From assembly GCF_900496995.4 (NCBI RefSeq), contig NC_044012.1, positions 24,218,759-24,282,758 of the forward strand: a stretch of 64,000 nt of DNA. The letters are read 5' to 3'. This stretch comes from Aquila chrysaetos chrysaetos (Eukaryota; Chordata; Aves; Accipitriformes; Accipitridae). Of the stretch, positions 25,673 to 46,065 are shown piece after piece. Each line of letters starts with the position of its first letter. Position 1 is the stretch's first letter. The notes below the pieces were generated by a model. That model searched no databases. It saw nothing but the letters and a program-made list of their open reading frames with translations, and was not told the origin of the DNA. The position numbers were made by a program, and so were the translations under genes.

Positions 25673-25964
25673 GGGCCGGGGCACCCGCAGCCCCCCCGCG
25701 GGATGGGGACCCAGGTGTCCGGGTGGGTGTGGGATGCGCCAGGGCCTTGCACCACATGGGGGGACACGGTGGGGGCATGAAGGCACATGGAAGGGCATGG
25801 GGGGGCATCAGCTAACAAGGGAGGGATATGGGGTACTGGGGGACACAGAGAAAGGGGCGGGCAACCAGGCTCCATCCCCCCCACCCCGTGCCCCCCATCC
25901 TGCCCCCCCCCGGTCTCTCTGTCCCCCCACCACTGCCCTTCCTGCAGCACAGATGAGGTCACAA

Positions 25965-26165
25965 AGGGGTTAAACTGTTTTATTGCTCTGAAGGTGTGTG
26001 GGGGTCTGGGTGCCCCACGGGGGGAGCAGAGGATGCCCCCCCCCTGCACTCCTGGGTCCCCCCGGGCCGGGGGGGGGGTCCCATGCCCGGCAGCACCAGT
26101 CCCCGGGGTTAGTACAGGGGTGGAGGGTTGGGATGAGGGGGGGCCGGGGGGGCCCACACAGACGT
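25965..26165 (-). terminator. ATP1A2: ATP1A2 3' UTR and poly(A) signal
   Basis: TTTATT at 25979-25984 on + is AATAAA on -, about 185 bases past the ATP1A2 stop codon. This is a compact UTR compared with mammals. Confidence 0.75.
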
Positions 26166-36357
<10,192 letters not shown>

Positions 36358-36560
36358 GGCGCTGCCGTCGCTGCTCTCGGCCCGGGGCACTCGGGGGCGG
36401 CGGCGGCGGCGGCCGAGAAAAACCCTCCCGGGCCCCGCCCGGCCCGGCCCCCCCCCGCCCCCGCCCCCGGCCGGGCCTGCCCCCCCTCCCCAGCCCCCCT
36501 CCGGGCAGCCCCGGACCCCTTCCGGACCCCCTCTCCTGTTCCCCCCGTTATGTGGGGGAC
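36358..36560 (-). promoter_or_regulatory. ATP1A2: ATP1A2 promoter / 5' UTR, CpG-rich
   Basis: CpG-dense DNA with a short GGC repeat (36396-36412) directly upstream of the ATG. No TATA box is evident. The exact transcription start is not determinable. Confidence 0.5.
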
Positions 36561-36989
36561 GGCCCCTCTTCCTGCCGCTCCCCTCCCCGGGCCGTGCTGG
36601 GGGTCTCCGGGCCCCTCCCGGTTTCAGCCTCCCCCCACTCCGGAGGCGGCCGTGGGACCCAGGCATCCGGGGCGGTGGGGGGTCCCGGCTGAGCGCTGGG
36701 AACCCAGGTGTCCGGGCCAGGGGCTGCCCCCTCCTGACCCCCTCCCCACCCCGCTGGGGGGTGGCAAGAGACCCCGGCGTCCGGGCCCCCCACGCTGACC
36801 CCACGGCTTGGGGCGGGGGGGGGGGGGGGGGGGCTGCCCGGATGCCTGGGTCCCTCCCTGCAGCCCCCCCCCCGAGCAGGGGGTGACACCAGGGGGGCAG
36901 TTTGGGGGAGGGGGGGGCTGGTCTCCACCCTAGCATGACCCCAGTTCTCCCAGCGTGCTGCTGCCCCGGCCGGGGACGCTGGTGCCACC

Positions 36990-37450
36990 GGGCAGCAACC
37001 GGGAACGTGGGGACAGCTAAAATTAGCCGGGGAAAGGCCAGGGCCTGGGGACGGCAGTGCCGGGGACGGCAGTGCCGGGGGGGGGCTGTGCCCAGAGACA
37101 ACTGTGCCCAGGGCCAACTGTGCCCAAGGACCGGCTGTGCCCGAGGACTGCATGTGCCTGAGAACCGGCTGTGCCCGGGGATGCGGCTGTGCCCAGGGAC
37201 AACTGTGCCTTCGGCCAACTGTTGCGCAGGGACATGGCTGTGCCCAGAGACCGGCTGTGCCTGGGGACACAGTCGTGGCAGTGGTAGCTGTGCCCGGGGA
37301 CACGGCTGTGCCCGGGGAACCGACTGTGCCTGCAGCCGACTGTGCCCAGGCAGGCTGTGCTCAGGGACCGGCTGCGCCCGGGCTGGCTGTTCTGGGGACA
37401 CAGTTGTGCCCAGGGACGTGGCTGTGCCGGGGCAGTGCCCAGTGTCACGT
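36990..37450. repeat. GGCTGTGCCCNGGGAC minisatellite
   Basis: More than fifteen imperfect units of about 18-24 bases, core GGCTGTGCCCGGGGACA or AACTGTGCCCAGGGAC. Confidence 0.85.
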
Positions 37451-37659
37451 CCTGACACCCCCACACCCCCCCTCCAGCCCCCCCTGTCCCTCCCGCCCCC
37501 CCAGTCCTGCCCCACAGCTCCAGTGCCCCCAGTGCCACTCCAAGGTCCCCTCCCAGTAGAGCCCCCCCCCTCCCCGGCCCCCCAGGGTCCGGCTTAGTCG
37601 CCATGGCAACCATCAAGGGCAGCTCAAGGGCATGGGGGGGGCACGGCCGTGGGGCCCAC

Positions 37660-38165
37660 AGCCCCCTACACCAGTGCCACCAGTCTGCCCCAGTGCACCC
37701 AGCATCCCCACAGCCCAGCCTGCTGCACCAGTCCCCTGGTCCAGCCTCACACTCCCAGTGTATCCCAGTGTCCCCAGTCTGCCCCAGTCCCAACAGTCCA
37801 GCCCTGCACCCCCAAGGTAATCCAGTATCCCCAGTCTGGACCAGTCCCCCCCAGTCTGTGCCAGCGCCCCATCTGCCCCACTACCTTCCAGTCTGTCCCA
37901 GTACCACCTAGTCTGCCCATCTTCCCCAGCACCTCCCTGTCATCCCAGTCTGCCCCAGTCCCCCCAGTCTGCCCCAATATCCCCCAGTGCCCCCAGTCCA
38001 TTCCAGTGCCCCCAGTCCATCCCAGTGCCCCCAAGCCATCCCAGTCCCCCCAGTCCATCCCAGTCCCCTCCCAGTCCATCCCAGTCCCTTCAGTCTGTCC
38101 CAGTCCCCCCAGTCCGTCCCAGTCCCCCCAGTCCTCCCAGTCCCCCCAGTCCATTCCAGTCGGGG
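37660..38165. repeat. CCCAGTCCATCCCAGTCCCC repeat
   Basis: Short units alternating CCCAGTCTGCCCCAGT, CCAGTGCCCCCAGT and CCATCCCAGTCCCCC over about 500 bases. Confidence 0.85.
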
Positions 38166-39113
38166 TCGGGCATGCCGAGGCCGGTTGGGGGGGGTGTTTA
38201 CCCAAGCTGTGCCCCCCGCTGACCCCCCCCCGCTGCCCCCCAAGCTGAGCAAACAGATGACGCGGGCGCAGGCGCCACGTGCTGGGCCCCCACCCTGGCC
38301 CCACGGGGGACCCAGCCGTCCGGCCCCCGCTCCCCCCCCCCCAACCGGGGCAGCCCAGTCCTCCCAGTTGCCCCAGTTCCCTGCCGGAGGTGGCCGCGGT
38401 GACTCGTGCCCCGGGGGGGCTGGCGCCACGCACACGCGTGTGCCCCTGCCCATGCGAGGACCGTGCCCCGCCGCCGCCGCCGCCGCCCCGCGCAGCTGCT
38501 GCCCGTGGGCGGGAGGAATGTGGCAGCCGGGGGGACACGGGGACACGGGGGGCGGCTGTGTCAGTCCCCCCCCCCGCCGCTCACTCCAACACGCGTGTGC
38601 ACGCACCCCGCCCCCCCCGGCCAACACGCGTGTGCACACACCCGCGGGGATCCGGGAGTCCTGGGGTGGGGGTGGGGGGCCCCGGCTGCGCCCCTCTGCC
38701 GGACCCGGGGTGGGGCGCGGGGACCCACGCGTCGTGGCTGGGGGGCAGGGAGGGAGGGCAGCTCCTGCCCCCCCCCAGACGGGGGCTAGCCACTGCCGCG
38801 GGGCGGAGGCGGGGCTGGGGGCGGGGCGGTGGGCGGGGACCGAGGGGTGGGCGGGGCGTTCGGGTCGGTTCCGTCCGCTTCCCCCAGCGCTGCCCCCCCT
38901 CCGCTGCTGGGGGGGCCGTGGGGACGGGGGGGGCGGGGCGTGAGGGCTCGGTGCCCCGCCCACGCTAGGGGTCCCCATGTCCTTGGAGACCCCACCTGCC
39001 CACACTGGGGGTCCTCATGCCCACAGTGCTACGGGGCTTGCAGTGCATTGGGCGGTGGGGGGGCACAGGGTGCGCGGTGCCACTCCTCACTGTCCCCTTT
39101 GTCCCTCCTGCAG

Positions 39114-39300
39114 GTCCCTGTACCCACCCGTGCCCACCCCCAGGACACCCAGACCACGTCGTGAGCACCCACGGGGCGGTGGAGATGCTGGAGTGGGAGA
39201 GTAGGCCCCCTTGGCCCCCCAAATCTTTTGGGGGACACCCATGGGTGCCTGGAGAGGTGCCGCCTCTGTTTCCCCCCTTCATTAAAACACCGTCATTTGG
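39114..39300 (+). other. Unassigned + strand terminal exon with ATTAAA
   Basis: A strong acceptor (pyrimidine tract then CTCCTGCAG, ending at 39113) is followed 168 bases later by ATTAAA at 39281-39286. Together they look like the last exon of a + strand transcript converging on KCNJ9. The three frames give short, proline-rich peptides with no recognised domain. A CpG-rich candidate promoter lies at about 38.8 kb. It may be a non-coding RNA, a small unknown gene or a degraded IGSF8 end. I do not recognise it. Confidence 0.4.
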
Positions 39301-39707
39301 AGCTTGAGAGTCTTGTTAATGAAGCTACGTGACCAACACCCCCCACCCCAGGCATCACCCCCATTTGGCCCTAGGTTGTACCCCTCACCCTGGGATTACT
39401 GTAGGCCTTACAATAATAACCTGGGAAGGAGTGGAAGGTCAGGGTTAAGCCAGCACCCCCAGGGGGGCAAAAATGCCGTGAGGGGGGTAACGTGCCATAG
39501 TCTGGAGCCCCCCCTTAATCCTCAAGGTAGGTGGACACTAATTCCTGCCTGGCATCACCTGTGGCAATGGGAGGGAGGGGCTCTGCCAATCCCCGTTTCA
39601 TCCCAAATTCCTCAGTGGGGGCACTGGACTGGCACCCCCCAAGCCCAGGTGCACCCCCCAAATTCAGCACCCCGCACCCCAAGACCACGACTGTCGGGGG
39701 GGGGGTA
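39301..39707. other. Spacer between the converging transcript ends at 39.3 and 39.7 kb
   Basis: Unremarkable unique sequence. No gene is seen. Confidence 0.5.
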
Positions 39708-39774
39708 TTTATTAAAAGAAAGCACAGTGGGGAGCAGCCGGGCGCCCAGCACCCCCGCGCCCGCCCGTGGCCCA
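39690..39774 (-). terminator. KCNJ9: KCNJ9 short 3' UTR with AATAAA
   Basis: TTTATT at 39708-39713 on + reads AATAAA on -, about 62 bases after the stop codon, followed by a C-run on -. The 3' UTR is very short. Confidence 0.75.
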
Positions 39775-41702
39775 TCACCGCGCCTCGGGGCTGGCCAGGG
39801 TGCCATTGCTCTCCCGGGGGGTGTCGGGGTCCCCCCCTCCCTCTGCCGCCGCCGCCTCCTCCAGCGGCTGGTCCAGGCGGCTGGGAATGGACCAGTAGAG
39901 GTGGGCATCGCGGCGGGCGGCCGCAGCTGCCAGCTGCCGGGCACTGCAGGCCGGGGTGGGCACCGGCACGGTCTGGTGGAAGCCCCCGTAGTCCACCTCG
40001 TAGAAGCCTTCCTCCAGGCTCAGCAGCGGGGTGAAGCGGTGGCCCCACAGCACCTCGTCCGCCAGGTACGAGCTCCGAGCCTGGCACGTCATCCCTGCGC
40101 CGGGCAGCCGGTGGGCACCCAGCCCGGGGGTGGGCTGGTGGGGTGCCCCCCGGCAATGGGGAGGTGCAAGGGGGCACCCTGACCCCGGCTGAGGACGGGG
40201 GGGGCGCTGTGCTGCACCCTTTGCGTGGGGTACCCCAATATCTGCAGCACCCAGTGCATGGAGGACCCCAATCTGTGCTGCACCGGGTGCACAGGGGCAC
40301 CCCAGTCCTGGTTGGGGGGGGGGTGTTTGTGAAGTACCCAGTGCAAGGGACACCCCTGTGAGCAGGGGACAGGCCGGGACGTCACTGTCATCAGGGTCCC
40401 CTCCCCAAGCTCCTCATGGGGCCAGGCCAGGTGAAGGCTTTCCAATGGGGGGGAAGGGGCTACAGGGGAAGGCTATCCCCCCCTCACGAGTCCTGCAATG
40501 GGGTTATTCTGGGTGGGGGGACCCACATCCAGGCTGAGCTTGGGGGTGAGGGTGGATTTGGGGTCACCTCCCAGCCAGGACCAGGCAGGAACACACTGTG
40601 GACCACAGGGATGAGATGTCCCCATGCAGGTGAGATGTCTCCACAGAGATGATGTGTCCCCATGGTGATGTTCCCATGGAGATGAGGTGTCCCCATGAGG
40701 ATGAGGTATTCCCATGGAGGTGTCCCCAGGGAGATGATGTGTCCCCACGGAGATGAGGTTTCCCCAAGCGCATCCCACCCCTCAGCCACCGCCGGCGTCC
40801 CCGTTACCTGTGGCCTCCACCATCCCCTCGAGGATGACGACAATCTCGAAATCGTCCTTCTCCAGCTGGTGCCGTGAGACGTCCCAGAATGGGCTGCGCT
40901 CATCGATCTCGTGGCTGATGATGAGGGGCGACACAAGGAAGAGGCGGTCATCGCCCGTCTCAAAGCCCACGCTCAGGTCGGTCTGGTCCAGAGGAATGAA
41001 CTCGCCCTCCTGCGTCTGCTTGGACTTGATGAGCTTGGCACGGATGGAGGCCTCCACGATGTGCGAGTCCCGCAGGTCACCCACGCGAAACATCAGGCAG
41101 AGGCGGTCGTCCCGCAGGGAGACCACGGCATGGGAGGAGAAGACCAAGGTCTCGGCTCGTTTGTTGGGCTGGGAGATCTTCACAAACATGCAGCCCACCA
41201 TGAAGGCATTGACCATGGAGCCCAGGATGGCCTGGAGCAGCAGCAGCACGATGCCCTCTGGACACTTGTCGGTAATGACACGGTGGCCATAGCCGATGGT
41301 GGTCTCCGTCTCGATGGAGAAGAGGAAGGCGGAGACGAAGCCGTTGAGGTTGTTGACGCAGGGCGTCCAGGCGTGGTCCTCCAGGTGGTCCAGGTCCCCT
41401 CGGCAGTAGGCGATGAACCACCAGATGAGGCCGAAAAAAAGCCAGGTGACGGCGTAGGCGAGGATGAAGACGAGGAGGCTGAAGCGCCACTTGAGGTCCA
41501 CCAAGGTGGTGAAGATGTCAGTGAGGTAGCGGTAGGTCTCCCGCACGTTCCCGTGCTGCACGTTGCACTTGCCATCCTTCTCCACGTAACGCTGGCGCTT
41601 GCGGGCGCCGGCCCCTCGCCGTCGGGGGGGCACCGGGGGGGGCTTGGCCTCCCCGGGGACCCCCTCGGTCACCCCGCAAAAGGCAGCGTTGTCCTGTGCC
41701 AT
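39775..41702 (-). CDS. KCNJ9: GIRK3 / Kir3.3 G-protein-gated inward rectifier; 2 coding exons
   Basis: Exons on -: 40808-41702 and 39775-40094, joined as ...[13 protein letters not shown] to 404 residues (human 393). TM1 is about residues 75-99, the selectivity filter TIGYG is 135-139, and TM2 is about 152-175 with the Asn of Kir3 channels near 165. The large cytoplasmic domain is highly conserved ([29 protein letters not shown]). The N-terminus has about ten extra, proline-rich residues before RQRYVEK. The C-terminus ends ASPEAR and lacks the ESKV PDZ ligand of mammalian GIRK3. GIRK3 forms neuronal heteromers with GIRK1/2, opened by Gbeta-gamma and PIP2. It is head to head with KCNJ10, as in human. 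Confidence 0.95.
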
Positions 41703-41889
41703 TGCCCCTCAGAGGCTGCGGGAGGGGAAGGGGTTAATGGTGCCGCTCGCCCCCTCCAAACTGGTGGGGACTGGGAGGGCATGGTGGCACCAGCTGGGCT
41801 GGGGGAGGGCAGGGGGGCGCTGCCAGGACCCGTGGGTCCCCCCGGGGTGCTGGTGGGGGGGTAAACTGAGGCACAGGAGCACCCAGGGG

Positions 41890-42400
41890 TGCTGAGCCCA
41901 CACGTGTGCGCTCAGCCATGCACACACCTGCACATGCATGTGTATACACAGGCACACGCCTGCATACAGGTGCTTGCAGAGGCACCCACATGCACACACA
42001 CGTGTGCACACACATGCACATGCCTGCACACATGTGTGTACAGATGCATGCAGATGCACACGCATGCACACACGTGCGTTCACACAGATGTGCAGCACCG
42101 CAGCGGGCACACCTTGCACGCGCACACACAAGCAGGCGTGCACACATGCTCACAACCCCCAGGGACACGCACCCATTTGCCCCTGGCGGGTGCAGGCCCA
42201 CGCGTGCACCCCGAGGGGCTCCTTGCACGCTCTCGTGCCCCAAGATGGGGTGTGCAACGGGGTGTGCACCAACGCTGCGCACACGCTCTGGGCTGATGGC
42301 AGCACAGGCGTGCACAGGGAGCTGGGCCTCATGCACACCCATGCACACATGCATGTACACACGCATGCACACCCCGCTGGGCCTTGCACATGCACAGAGC
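41890..42400. repeat. CACATGCACACG imperfect CA-rich repeat
   Basis: Mixed CACACATGCACA, TGCATACAGGTG and CGTGTGCACACA words in the KCNJ9 5' intron, densest at 41900-42170. Confidence 0.8.
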
Positions 42401-42803
42401 TCCTGGCACACCCACCCACCCTCCACCTGTGCCCCCCCACCGCCCCTCGGCCTGGGGGGGGGGGCCCTGTGGCACCCAGCTGTGCTCCCGCCCCCCCGCC
42501 GTGGGGCACCCCACTCCCACCCGGGTTCGTGGGGGCAGATGTCCCAGCCTGGGGCAGAACGGAGGCGGGCAGGGGGGCGCATCCTCCGGTGTCTGTGCTG
42601 GGGGGGGGCGGGGGGCCGGGTCCCCGCGTGCCCCCAGCACCCCCCACCGGCGGAGGCAGAGGGGTCCCCGGTGCCACCCCCGTGTGCTGCAGCGGGGGGG
42701 TAGGGGGGGGTGCAGGGGGCGATGGGGCGCGGAGGGGGGGTGGGAGGGCAGCAGGCCCCCCCCGGGCTGTGCGTTCCCGTCCCCCCCCGGTCCCCGCACT
42801 CAC

Positions 42804-43056
42804 CGCTCGCCCCGCGGCCGCCGCTCCTGCCGGGCCGCGCAGCCCCGGTGCGTTGCGCGCATGGCGCAGGGCGAGCGCAGCGCCCGGCCGTACCGGATCG
42901 CTCCCGCCAGGGCCCAGGCCCGGGTCCGGAGCAGCCGCCCCCCCTTTTTCCCCGTGTCCCCCCCCTCCCCCCGACACCCCCCCCCGCTGTTCCCTTGGCC
43001 GCGCTCCCGCCGTTCCCCGGCAACGGCTGCGCCCCGGGAGCGCGCGGCTAAAAATA
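42804..43056 (-). promoter_or_regulatory. KCNJ9: Probable KCNJ9 non-coding exon 1 and promoter
   Basis: A - strand donor (GTGAGTGCGGGG) begins at 42803 after CpG-rich sequence. A - strand acceptor CCGCAG lies just 5' of the KCNJ9 ATG. The AT-rich box GGTATTTTTAG (plus 43048-43058), alone in GC-rich DNA, could serve as a TATA-like element some 240 bases upstream of the donor. Confidence 0.5.
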
Positions 43057-43429
43057 CCGACCAGCGCCCGCCCCCGCCGGCCCCGCCCGCCCCCGGACCC
43101 CCCCCCTGCTCCGGACCCCCACGCGTGACACCACCCCCCCTGCCCCGGACGGGGGCTCAGAAGGCGGCAGTGCGGTGGACACTCGTGGGAAAGCTGGCGG
43201 GGGGGGCTGGGTGGGTGCGCACACGCGTATACGGGGGAGCGGGGGGGGCAGGTGTGCACACCTGTGCCACGGGGCTGGGTAGGTGGGACAGTACGGGGGA
43301 CACACACGCGCGACGTGGGGCACAGTGGCGGGGGGGTGACACAGGGCACAGTGGGGGGGGGGGGGGGGGGCCACAGGCATGTGACACTGAGCACGGTGGG
43401 GTGTGGAGGGGGCACACGAGGTCCCGCCC

Positions 43430-43750
43430 TGCCCGCTGGCCCAGAGCCCCCTGTCACTAGCCCAAGGCTTCCCCTCACTAGCCCAGGGTCCCCCTCCAAG
43501 CCCAGCCCCCCATTAGCTCTGGGGTCCCCCTCACCCTCACTAGCCCAGCCCCCCCCCACTAGCCCAGGCCTCCCCCCATCACTAGCCCAGGTCTCCCCAT
43601 CATTAGCCCAGGTCCCCCCTTCACTAGCCCAGGCACGCCCCTCACTAGCCCAGCCCCCCCCCGTCACTAGCCCAGGACCCCTCATCACTAGCCGGGCCCC
43701 CCCCAGCCCTGGCCAGGCCCCCCATCACTAGCCAGGGCTCTGTGGTCACT
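43430..43750. repeat. TCACTAGCCCAGG minisatellite
   Basis: About fifteen units of 18-25 bases with the invariant core CACTAGCC followed by C-rich filler, between KCNJ9 and KCNJ10. Confidence 0.9.
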
Positions 43751-44440
43751 AGCCACCCCCCATCGGTGGCCAGGCCCTCCCCCGGTGCCCCCGCGCAGCC
43801 CCGGCCCCCCCCCCCCCCCCCCCCGGCAGACAAAGGCGCTTTGTCCCGCGGCCCCGGGGAACCGGCCCCGGCCCGGGAACAGCGGGGCCTTGTGTGGGGC
43901 GGCCGCGCCCCCCCCCGGCCCCCCGGCCCCGCGCCCCCCGCTGCTCCCCGTGCGGGGGGTGCCGGAGGGGTCACTCTGTGTGCGCACGGGGGGGCACCAG
44001 CCCCTGCCCGGCGCTGGCCGCCTCCCCCCGCTCCCAGGCACAAGGATGCTCGGGGAGGGGGGGGCGCGGGGGGGCAGGATCCCTGGGGACCACCCGGGTG
44101 GGTGCTGCCGGGACCGGGGGGGTCTGCCCGGACCCCGCCCGGTGCCGGCGCCGGAGCGCAGGGGACCCCGCCGGACCCTTCCCGGTGCCGGTGTCTGCGG
44201 GCGGGGTCCCCTCGCCCCCCCCCACTCGCCCCCCCCCCTCCGTGGCCGGTAACGTGACCCGGTGCGGGCCGGCTCGTTTTCCACCCCATTAACCCCCGTC
44301 CCGCCCCCGGCGGCTCCTCCCCGCCCCGGGCCCCCTCCCCGGCCCCGCCAATCGGTGCCAGCCGGGCCCGGCGAGGCGGCCCGGGCCGGAGGGGGGGGAC
44401 AGGCGGGGGGGGGGCCCGGCCCGGCCCGCCGCCGCCGGCC

Positions 44441-44530
44441 CCGCCGAGCCATAAAGCCCATGGGGAGCCGGCGGCGGCCGGGCTGAGCGAGGCCAGGACC
44501 CCGGGTGCCCTGGGGCCCTCCCCAAGCAAG
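44441..44530 (+). promoter_or_regulatory. KCNJ10: Probable KCNJ10 promoter and non-coding exon 1
   Basis: A TATA-like CATAAAG at 44450-44456 lies in CpG-rich DNA. About 75 bases on, CAAG at 44527-44530 is followed by a strong donor GTAAGGG. A first exon of about 44480-44530 would splice to the acceptor ending at 49792, immediately before the KCNJ10 ATG. Confidence 0.6.
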
Positions 44531-44654
44531 GTAAGGGTGGCCGGGGGGGGGGGACCCGGGGTCCCCCATCCCCTCCGGGGCGCCCCGAGGGCTGCGGGCA
44601 CCTGCCAACACCGCTGGATTGGGATCGGTCCCTGGGTCCCCGCAGCCCCGTGGC

Positions 44655-45095
44655 CTCCGGTACCGGGACCACATAACCCCATGTCCCCGGAGCCCCACGT
44701 CCCTGTGTCCCTGTACTCCACATCACCCGTACCCCACGTCTCTGTGTCCCCTATTGCACTGCATCCCCATCTCCCCACATCCCTGTGTCCCGTCACCCCA
44801 TAACCCTGTGTCCCTCTGTCCCATGTCCCTGTAGCCCCACACCCCGTGGCCCTGTATCCCCCCGCAACCCTGTGTCCCATGTCCCCCTATCCTCGCGTCC
44901 CTGTATCCCCACGTCCCCCATCCCCATGTCCCTGTGTCCCCACCTCCCCCTCTCCCCTGTACCCCACATCCCCCTGTCCCTGTATCCCCATAGCCCCATT
45001 CTGCTCATCCCCAAGTCCACGTATCTCCCTGCCCCTGTACCCGAAGTCCCCATGTCCCCATATCCCCATGTCCCCGTGTCCCTGCTCCCTGTGGG
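44655..45095. repeat. CCCCATGTCCCTGTATCC repeat in KCNJ10 intron 1
   Basis: Many short units alternating CCCTGTGTCCC, CCATGTCCC and TATCCCCA. Confidence 0.8.
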
Positions 45096-45524
45096 TGTCC
45101 CTCTTCTCTCCCCAGCACAGGGGCACCAGGGGGCACAGAGGATAGAGGGGCACGGCAGCCCCCAGCCATGCCCACCCTGCTCCCCCCTGGGCATCTCCAG
45201 GGCCACCCGTCCCCAAGCCCGGAGATGTCCCCACAGCCCCTGGGGTATGAGGCCTGAGGCCCCAGGGATGGCCCCTTCCCCACCCTAGGAGGTGACCCCC
45301 AAATAGGGACCCCCCCTGAGCACCTTGCTCTTCCTGGGTCCCCCCTCTAGTGTAATGATGTCAGGTGGTCTCAGCCTGGTGCTGGAGGAGGTTAATCTGC
45401 CCCCAGCCCCCTGTGGGCTCGGGTCCCTGGGGACGTGGTGTTTCAAGGGCGTTTGGGTGGAGGGGGCTGGCTTGTCCACAGTGGGCAAGTGGGGACCCGC
45501 CAGGCTCTGGGTTAGTGGCCCTGG

Positions 45525-46065
45525 CCAGGCTACGGGTTAACTGGACTGCAGGTGAACCAGGCTGTGGGTTAACTGGACTGTGGGTTACTCACACTGGATT
45601 AGCTGGGCTACGGATTAGCAGGGCCACAGATTAGCCACGCTGGATTAGCTGGGCTGTGGGTTAGTCACGCTGGATTAGCTGGGATGTGGATTAGTGGGGC
45701 CACAGATTAGCCACGCTGGATTAGCTGGGCTCTGGGTTAGCCAGGCTGGGTTAGCCAGGCTGGATTAGCCACACTAGTATAGCTGGGCTGTGGGTTATCC
45801 CAGGCTGTGGGTTATCCCAGCTGTGGGTTACCTGGGGTGCAGGTTATCTCAGCTGCAGGGCGATCTGCCTGCAGACTAAACCCAGCTGTGGGTTGACCAG
45901 GCTGCAGGATAACCAGGCTGCGGGTTACCCGTCGTGTGGGTTAACTGGGCTGTGGGTTAGCCAGGCTGTGAGCTACGCAGGCTGCAGGTTAAAGGGGCTG
46001 GGGGTTAACGAGGCTCTGGGTTAGCTGGGCTGGGATTTAACGGGGCTGGGTGTTAATGGGGTTAA
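45525..46065. repeat. GGCTGTGGGTTAACTGG minisatellite in KCNJ10 intron 1
   Basis: About 25 imperfect units of 17-24 bases with GGGTTA or GGATTAG plus CTGGGCTG or CCAGGCTG. Confidence 0.9.

Larger units (their letters stand above)
24100..25965. other. CASQ1 upstream region / ATP1A2-CASQ1 intergenic
   Basis: Contains a GACAGACA/GGATGG-type repeat (about 24115-24440), a CArG-like box (24766-24775), MEF2-type sites (24824-24833 and 25583-25592), a repeat with GTGCCCAGGACC units (about 25295-25490) and a perfect MARE (25660-25672). On -, a donor at 24749 and an acceptor at 24194/24195 could splice a non-coding CASQ1 exon to the ATG exon; this is tentative. An open frame runs upstream of the CASQ1 ATG but is made of repeats. 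Confidence 0.5.
36561..39113. other. Gap between ATP1A2 and KCNJ9 where IGSF8 would be expected
   Basis: Human synteny places IGSF8 here on the opposite strand to ATP1A2. No Ig-fold exon, transmembrane segment or FMKRLRKR-like tail is seen. The region is largely minisatellite (36990-37450 and 37660-38165) plus a CpG-rich stretch at 38400-38950 that looks like a promoter. A CACGTG E-box lies at 38277-38282. Confidence 0.5.
41703..44440. other. KCNJ9 5' intron, promoter and divergent region toward KCNJ10
   Basis: Holds a CA-rich region (41890-42400), a probable KCNJ9 non-coding exon (about 42804-43020), an AT-rich box at 43048-43056, the CACTAGCCCAGG repeat (43430-43750) and long C-runs near 43810. 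No further coding exon is seen. Confidence 0.5.

Noticed and set aside
36990-38165. Degenerate IGSF8 coding exons
   Set aside because: No Ig-domain Cys/Trp pattern or transmembrane segment appears in any frame; the region is minisatellite.
42150-43688. 512-codon - strand open frame upstream of KCNJ9
   Set aside because: Crosses a splice donor and simple repeats and has no domain; it is a compositional artefact.
45525-46065. Interstitial telomere tract
   Set aside because: GGGTTA words are present but not in tandem (TTAGGG)n; they belong to a 17-24 base minisatellite.
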